Positions 33,543-38,554 of a DNA stretch of 38,554 nucleotides are shown here, piece after piece. This stretch comes from Corallochytrium limacisporum (lineage: Eukaryota; Opisthokonta): NCBI GenBank assembly GCA_002811645.1, contig PDIP01000026.1, positions 255,511-294,064 of the forward strand, read 5' to 3'. The notes under the pieces were generated by a model. The model did not search any database and was not told where the DNA came from. It was given only the letters and a program-made list of their open reading frames with translations. The translations under genes and the position numbers were made by a program. Each line of letters opens with the position of its first letter. Within the stretch, counting starts at the first letter, position 1.

Positions 33543-33552
33543 GGTATTTAAG
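33543..33552 (+). promoter_or_regulatory. TATTTAAG core promoter box
   Basis: The same GGTATTTAAG decamer as at 31659, here 132 bp before the chosen ATG at 33675 (51 bp before the alternative ATG at 33594). Confidence 0.5.
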
Positions 33553-33674
33553 GTGATCCGAATCTGAGAACAGACGTTTTCGAAAGCACCATCATGCTTT
33601 TGCATACCACAACCAAAAGATTACTATACAAGAAAGTTCAACCGTTCTCTGTGCGCTTTAAAATTAGGATTAAG

Positions 33675-34268
33675 ATGAAGATAATTTTGCATGCTACTTG
33701 CGCAGCTCTCCTGGCAAGCATTATCCTTGTGGACGGCGCACCAGCGGCGATATCGCGAAGGCAAGCAACCCAGGATCCTTTGTACTGTCCCTCACCAAGG
33801 GAGGTAGCAGATCCCTCTATTTGGGAACCGTGGTACTCCGTTCCGGACAACAAGTTCATGTGGGCTATGTCTGGTCAAATGGATATGCGTGAGATGTCTA
33901 AGTATGTTAAAGACACCGCAAGTGACTTTGAGGACTTTATGAGTAGAAAGTTAGGGAACTTCGCTGTCGTCGATGGACAGACAGGCTATGTGGACGAGTT
34001 TAAATCCCTGCTATGGAAGCTCAATGCCGTTGTTGGCCCACTCCTCATGGGACCCTACAACATTGAGCGCACCAATTCAAACGCAGTGGAGTGGGACGAG
34101 TGGTGGGATGCTCTGAAAGACCTGACCGCGGCCGATGGCATGGAGGCGTACTGCAACCCTGATGCTAACGATAAGGATTACAAGCCTTGGGCAGTCAGCT
34201 TCCCATGGGTCTTTAATGATTACTCACATCCCATCAACTACCAGTACCGACATCAGGAAGGAGATACG
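33675..34268 (+). CDS. secreted protein of unknown family (first exon)
   Basis: From the ATG at 33675 the protein has a clear signal peptide (about residues 1-21, IILHATCAALLASIILVDG) and a dibasic site, SRR at 27-29, that could release a short propeptide by a Kex2/furin-type protease. An in-frame ATG at 33594 would add 27 basic residues ahead of the signal peptide and is less likely. The mature part is rich in Trp, Asp and Tyr with few cysteines; I recognise no family. At 34269 the frame meets a consensus donor GTAAGA in phase 0, and the acceptor at 34500 would add Arg-Gln-Ile and a stop, giving 201 residues. If unspliced, the frame continues to 34355 with a basic, low-quality tail (226 residues). 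The abrupt change from acidic/aromatic to Arg/Leu-rich sequence supports splicing. Confidence 0.65.
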
Positions 34269-34500
34269 GTAAGACGTCTCCTCGCTTCCAGAATCCTCCG
34301 TATAAGGGACCTGCGCGCACTAAAATGTCGTCAGGGGATATACCCACACTTCTGAGCAATTCAACCATGGCAATCGATCTTGCTGTGCGCACAGACAAGT
34401 ACCATCCTCTGAGTTGAATGTGTACTCCGTATCCAGCCAAAATTCTCATTCGAAAATAGAAAACGGATCGTGATTTATAAGATTGCTTATGTGATTTCAG
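34269..34500 (+). other. candidate intron in secreted-protein gene
   Basis: Donor GTAAGA at 34269 falls exactly between codons and the acceptor GTGATTTCAG ends at 34500, giving a 232-bp intron. The next exon reads AGA CAA ATT TGA. This would be the only intron seen inside coding sequence in this window. Confidence 0.45.
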
Positions 34501-34512
34501 AGACAAATTTGA
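34501..34512 (+). CDS. secreted protein, candidate terminal exon
   Basis: Three codons (Arg-Gln-Ile) and a stop in phase with the first exon after the candidate intron. Call depends entirely on that intron being real. Confidence 0.35.
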   Translation, partial: RQI

Positions 34513-35449
34513 ATGCTAACTGTACAATATAATCGGTCGGCGCGAATTCCTCCCCTCCGCCTTATTCCAGTTTATTAATATTGGTTTGGAGCAATATGTC
34601 GACTCAAAGAGTAGTACCACACTTTTGCAAGCGATCGTGACGCTCTGTAACTGATGATCTACGCCAATCAAGCGCAGCTCAGCACAATGTTGTTCAGCAC
34701 TTCAGGCGGACGTATCATGGTGGCGCGGAGCAAATCGCGGTGATCTGTGCCCAAAGCTGCCTGCTTCACCAATGCTCTGGATTGTATTGCATGTGTATAG
34801 TTGTTGTGCAGATGCTAAAGGAATCCATACTGACTATACTGAGAGGGTCTCATAGATTTGATGTTACAGATCCAGCGGTTGGAGAACTGTCCATTTCTTG
34901 GAAATGAAAATACTAAACTTCCCAGAACCGGCAAGCTCTCGCGCAATAGCCAGGAACACGGGAGTGGTGTCGGGGAGAGGGATGGCGGTCCCAAACTGCT
35001 CGGTATGGCGCGCGAGAACGGGTAACTCTCTCAAGGCATGTGGGACAAGGCACTCCTCCATTCGAAACCCATTGGAGCCCCTGGCACAGCGAAGGCCAAC
35101 GGAATTAATTTGCGGAGGCGCCTATGGGGGGCCGCGTAACACACTTCTTTGTGGCTTTACGTGAACATGCGGGTAGGCGGAGTATGGCACAATGCCGGAT
35201 TGGGGCCAATTAATGGCACTGGTATACAGCAACGAAAACAGGCAGGAGGGCCTTCATAGTTGAGGCCGGGAAGTATTGCTCTGGTTCCAACTCCAGTTAT
35301 GAATTTTTCAAACACTATCAGGTATCGTGAACCCGAACCTCTTGGGGGTGGAATAGACGTTTGTTGGTATATACGAGTGTATTCCCAATCTCAAATTGCA
35401 AGTACATGTCTACTTGTAGAAATGTACCTCAAGCGAAAGGGCCGCTATC
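34513..35449. other. intergenic region upstream of STELLO gene
   Basis: No supported gene. A 65-codon ATG frame on minus (34864-35061) has amphipathic, protein-like sequence (ARELAGSGKFSIFISKKW) but no recognised domain; it may be a gene remnant. Confidence 0.4.
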
Positions 35450-35457
35450 TATTTAAG
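35450..35457 (+). promoter_or_regulatory. TATTTAAG core promoter box
   Basis: Exact TATTTAAG octamer, 117 bp before the STELLO ATG; third occurrence of this element at a comparable distance from a start codon in the window. Confidence 0.5.
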
Positions 35458-35566
35458 AAAATCGTTTTGCTCTAAGAATCCAGAGTATATCTAGAGGTAG
35501 AGTTGTCCGGCGCATTCCTCAGGAAAGTGTCCACGGTAGACAGATTGGACATGTTTCACAACAGTC

Positions 35567-38440
35567 ATGATCAGAAAAAGTACATTCACGAGCAAATTTT
35601 CATTGGCGTACCTTGCAGTGATTCTTGTTGTGTGCTATGCAATTCTGCAACTAGACTTTGGTAGTACAAATATTCAGAGTCCTCGACAACAGACATGGCC
35701 AAAGGAAATTTGGCCTTTGGTTCATCGCTGGGACGGTGTGGTAGGACCGCCACAAAAGCCCAGCATACCAACAGGGCCAGCATCTAATCCCAACATAGAC
35801 CACATGACTAGAATGTTTGGGAAAGTTTTTTTTGCAGAGGGGCAGTCGGAATGCATCGCCAGTGAGGAGGAAGACACCAGCGGCATAACGGGGACGTCAG
35901 GCAAAGTGTTTGGAGGCGCGGTTGTGAACAGCATATCCGCCGAGGATAGACAACGGTTACTGAAAACTTCGGCGTCGAATGCAAATGTCGAGTTTGAGAG
36001 TATGGGCGGCATGACCAGGAAGCCAGAGTGCCGGCGGTGGGCCGTGGTGACCACGATCTTTAAGCCGTCTAATGCCATGGGAAAGTTGATGAGCATGCCC
36101 AACTGGTGTTTGGTTATTGTGGGAGATAGGAAGACCCCGTCTTCATGTTTTCATACTCTGGTTGAGGTCGACGATCTGCATCAGACGTTCTACCTTGGGA
36201 TAGAAGAGCAAGAGAAGTTGGCGGAGAGCCTGACCACTGTGGGATCATTGCCTTGGAATCATTTTGGGCGGAAAAATATTGGATATTTGTATGCCATTGC
36301 ACATGGAGCAGAGCAGATTTGGGATTTTGATGATGACAACCCTATCACGGTGGACAACTTTTTGCATATGTTGGATGCGGAGAGGGTGGCTGTGACGGTA
36401 CCTTCGGCTCCGGGCCCGCTGTACAATCCTATGCCAGTGATGGGAGCGCCGATTTTTCCATCATGGCCTCGTGGGTTTCCTTTAGACTCTATAAAGGAGG
36501 AGTCAACGTACGCTTTAGATCAGCACAAGGGAACGATAGATATGCGATCGATAGGAATTGTGCAGTCACTTGCACACCATGATCCAGACGTTGACGCAAT
36601 CTATCGGCTAACGTCTGGACTTCTGCCATTCAATTTCTGTGAGGTGAACCTGGCTGCGAGCTCTGTGCAAGTGATTCCTCCGGGAACGCTGACACCGTTC
36701 AATGCACAGGCGACTCTGTTCAACCATGACATGCTATGGGCAACCTACTTGCCAATCAGTGTGCACGGCCGTGTAAGTGACATTTGGCGCAGCTACATTG
36801 TCCAAGTGCTAGGCTGGCACGTGAACCAGGTGCTGGCATTTTCGGAGCCATTGGTAACACAGTTTCGGAATGCACACAACTATCTGGCTGATTTAGAAAG
36901 CGAAGGCGATTTATACAGGAAGAGCGGCGAACTTACAGCGTTTTTGGGCAGCGAGTGGAAGTGTCCGCACAATACGCTTCCGGAGTGCGTGATGGACCTT
37001 TGGATTTCTGTGTACGAGAGAGACTACATTGGCATGAAGGATGTGGAACTGATGCTGAATTGGTTAGATGACTTGCATAGCATTGGGTACAAATTCCCTA
37101 AGTGGAACAACAAGAGGATTCGTCTGGAGTATCACAGTGACTATACTCTGAACCGAAAGGTGGCGCTGAACAAGGAGGCCCTTGGGAAACCATGTGTTGC
37201 GGCTCCGGAGGACCTCATACTGTCTTCTGTGGTATTGAATGATAGTGCTACCAAGGCATTTATGGCAGAGATAGGACGTGATAAAGTACGAGTGCTTGTT
37301 ACGGGCATGGGTGTTGACATCACTAAGTTGAAGGAACCGATCCTGGCACACTGGCGGAGCAACGGGGTGCGATCCTGGGCGCACTATCTTTTCTTGAGAG
37401 ATCTAGGCTTTGAAACCTGGTATAAACTGAAGGGGACGGCGAATGACGAGATAAGGGATCGGTACCCTCACTTCGTGGACAACAGTGATGAAGATGAAAT
37501 TGTGCGTATGGCCAACGCCGGATACTTTGACTTCATTATTGTTTCCGAATGGAGTATTGTTGAGGCCGTGAAACCTGCATTTCTTACTCGGATCAAAGGG
37601 GCGCGGTTCATATTTACAGTTTGTGTCGATGATCCATTGGACACTAAGCAGGTCAAAACACTGTACAAGAACAATGCCATCGCGCTGGTTACGTTTAACC
37701 ATCATCTTGCGAAGCTAAACTTCGACGCGCGCAAAACTGGGATTCCGTCCATGGTCAATGCCTTTGGGCAATTCACACCTGCAGCGGCGCTGGAACCGAG
37801 AAAGGAGTACATCGGAAGCTTTGTATTTGTTGGAGACGTTCGAACCCAGTTGGGATATGATGTTTTCGTGGCACTCGCGAAGGCATTTCCTGACTATGAA
37901 ATGCTTATTATTTCGGCTGCCACATTCGACAGCAAGAAACAGAAAACGACAGAATCGTTTTGTGAACTGATTGCACAGGAAAAATATGGGGGTTACGAAT
38001 GCCCACCGAATCTTCAATGGGTGCAATCACCTAAGGGAGATCCTAAGGCAGACCATATTCTGGCGACTGCGGACATTGCTTTGGACTTTTCATGGATTCC
38101 GATGTGGATTCATGACAACACCAAGGTGCAAATGTACCTTACTTACGGCCTCCCCGTGGTCACCAACAGGCCATCACAGACTTATCGATGGTCCGGCCTG
38201 TTTGGCAACCGGTTCGAAGTGATTGGAGCTACGGAGAGTCGTAACCCATCTTCATGGGTAAGTGCTGTTCAGCGGCTCCTTGAGTCACCCGCCATAGACC
38301 GGCGGCACAGCACAAGTCTGGCGAATTTCATGTTCTCTTGGGAAACACACACCTTTGAACTTTTCTCAACAATAATGGGTATTCTAGATCAAGACCTGTT
38401 GAAAGTTAAGCCCCGCCCCGATCCGTTCTTCGCAAAGTAG
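35567..38440 (+). CDS. STELLO/DUF288 Golgi protein with C-terminal GT-B-like glycosyltransferase domain
   Basis: A 957-residue, intron-free type II membrane protein. A short basic cytosolic N-terminus precedes a single signal-anchor helix (about residues 12-30), the usual Golgi topology. The DUF288/STELLO domain begins near Cys155 (CRRWAVVTTI) and carries its hallmark WDFDDDN at 252-258, a DxD-type metal/nucleotide-sugar motif; the preceding FGRKNIGYLYAIAHGA segment is also typical. From about residue 574 (VRVLVTGMGVD) to 930 the sequence looks like a two-Rossmann GT-B glycosyltransferase, ending in a nucleotide-sugar-binding-like stretch (HDNTKVQMYLTYGLPVV, from 849). Plant STELLO proteins are Golgi-resident and support cellulose synthase complex assembly; DUF288 proteins also occur in nematodes and protists with unclear roles. 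Substrate here is unknown. The stop codon lies 103 bp from the start of the telomere-like repeat. Confidence 0.86.
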   Translation: MIRKSTFTSKFSLAYLAVILVVCYAILQLDFGSTNIQSPRQQTWPKEIWPLVHRWDGVVGPPQKPSIPTGPASNPNIDHMTRMFGKVFFAEGQSECIASEEEDTSGITGTSGKVFGGAVVNSISAEDRQRLLKTSASNANVEFESMGGMTRKPECRRWAVVTTIFKPSNAMGKLMSMPNWCLVIVGDRKTPSSCFHTLVEVDDLHQTFYLGIEEQEKLAESLTTVGSLPWNHFGRKNIGYLYAIAHGAEQIWDFDDDNPITVDNFLHMLDAERVAVTVPSAPGPLYNPMPVMGAPIFPSWPRGFPLDSIKEESTYALDQHKGTIDMRSIGIVQSLAHHDPDVDAIYRLTSGLLPFNFCEVNLAASSVQVIPPGTLTPFNAQATLFNHDMLWATYLPISVHGRVSDIWRSYIVQVLGWHVNQVLAFSEPLVTQFRNAHNYLADLESEGDLYRKSGELTAFLGSEWKCPHNTLPECVMDLWISVYERDYIGMKDVELMLNWLDDLHSIGYKFPKWNNKRIRLEYHSDYTLNRKVALNKEALGKPCVAAPEDLILSSVVLNDSATKAFMAEIGRDKVRVLVTGMGVDITKLKEPILAHWRSNGVRSWAHYLFLRDLGFETWYKLKGTANDEIRDRYPHFVDNSDEDEIVRMANAGYFDFIIVSEWSIVEAVKPAFLTRIKGARFIFTVCVDDPLDTKQVKTLYKNNAIALVTFNHHLAKLNFDARKTGIPSMVNAFGQFTPAAALEPRKEYIGSFVFVGDVRTQLGYDVFVALAKAFPDYEMLIISAATFDSKKQKTTESFCELIAQEKYGGYECPPNLQWVQSPKGDPKADHILATADIALDFSWIPMWIHDNTKVQMYLTYGLPVVTNRPSQTYRWSGLFGNRFEVIGATESRNPSSWVSAVQRLLESPAIDRRHSTSLANFMFSWETHTFELFSTIMGILDQDLLKVKPRPDPFFAK

Positions 38441-38543
38441 GCAAAGTCTAATAGCATCATTCGTGCGAAGCATGATTCCAAAGAATCAAAAACACCATAA
38501 GATCGATAAAGACTACCGTAAGGTTAGCACGGAAATTCCTATT
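38441..38543. other. 3' flank of STELLO gene
   Basis: A 103-bp AT-rich spacer between the STELLO stop codon and the telomere-like repeat. No canonical AATAAA is present. If the chromosome ends here, the transcript's 3' UTR must be very short or extend into telomeric repeat. Confidence 0.5.
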
Positions 38544-38554
38544 TTAGGGTTAGG
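38544..38554 (+). repeat. putative start of telomere (TTAGGG repeat)
   Basis: The last 11 bases, TTAGGGTTAGG, are nearly two units of the TTAGGG telomere repeat with the G-rich strand running outward, as required at a right chromosome end. The chance of the terminal 11 bases matching any phase of this repeat is on the order of one in a million. The array is truncated by the window end, so its real length cannot be seen. Confidence 0.55.

Noticed and set aside
34864-35061. 65-codon minus ATG frame with protein-like amphipathic sequence
   Set aside because: Too short, no domain recognised, and no continuation in neighbouring frames that I could link to a family.

Overview
The window looks like nuclear DNA of a free-living microbial eukaryote. 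Genes are large, intron-free or nearly so, spaced kilobases apart and dominated by secretory-pathway proteins with metazoan-like extracellular modules (Lin-12/Notch repeats, thrombospondin type 1, ephrin-receptor-like Cys-rich, seven-bladed FG-GAP propeller). Noncoding DNA is full of homopolymers and microsatellites. The last 11 bases are TTAGGGTTAGG in the orientation expected at a right chromosome end. Stramenopile or unicellular holozoan are both possible; I cannot fix the lineage.

Layout. Bases 1-9476 contain no gene I can support: 1-2.7 kb and 6.2-8.66 kb are G/C-run and GA/GT-rich low-complexity DNA, and 2.75-6.2 kb is ordinary mixed-composition DNA. At 9551-11770 (+) lies a single-pass membrane protein with an integrin-alpha-like seven-bladed propeller. 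At 12479-13012 (+) is a small unrecognised cytosolic protein. At 13705-19503 and 21358-26826 (both -) lie two giant tandem paralogous receptors: signal peptide, 15 or 12 LNR modules, a TSP1-like module, a large unassigned ectodomain, an ephrin-receptor-like Cys-rich module, a furin-type site, three membrane segments and a cytosolic tail.

The right third (27-38.5 kb) holds a decayed glycoside hydrolase (-), a knottin-like secreted peptide (29466-29681, -), a second secreted Cys-rich peptide (31760-31984, +), a secreted protein with a probable intron (33675-34268 plus a short second exon, +), and a STELLO/DUF288 protein with a C-terminal GT-B-like glycosyltransferase domain (35567-38440, +) ending about 100 bp from the putative telomere start.

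As a set, nearly every intact gene encodes a protein that enters the ER/Golgi. Three large surface receptors or adhesion-like proteins, three small secreted products and one Golgi glycosylation-type protein share a window. Three adjacent plus-strand genes share a TATTTAAG box 101-130 bp before their start codons. A functional link (secreted ligands, surface receptors, Golgi processing) is an inference from proximity only; the firm results are the domain architectures, the tandem duplication with a local conversion-like tract, the two Cys-framework peptides and the degraded hydrolase.
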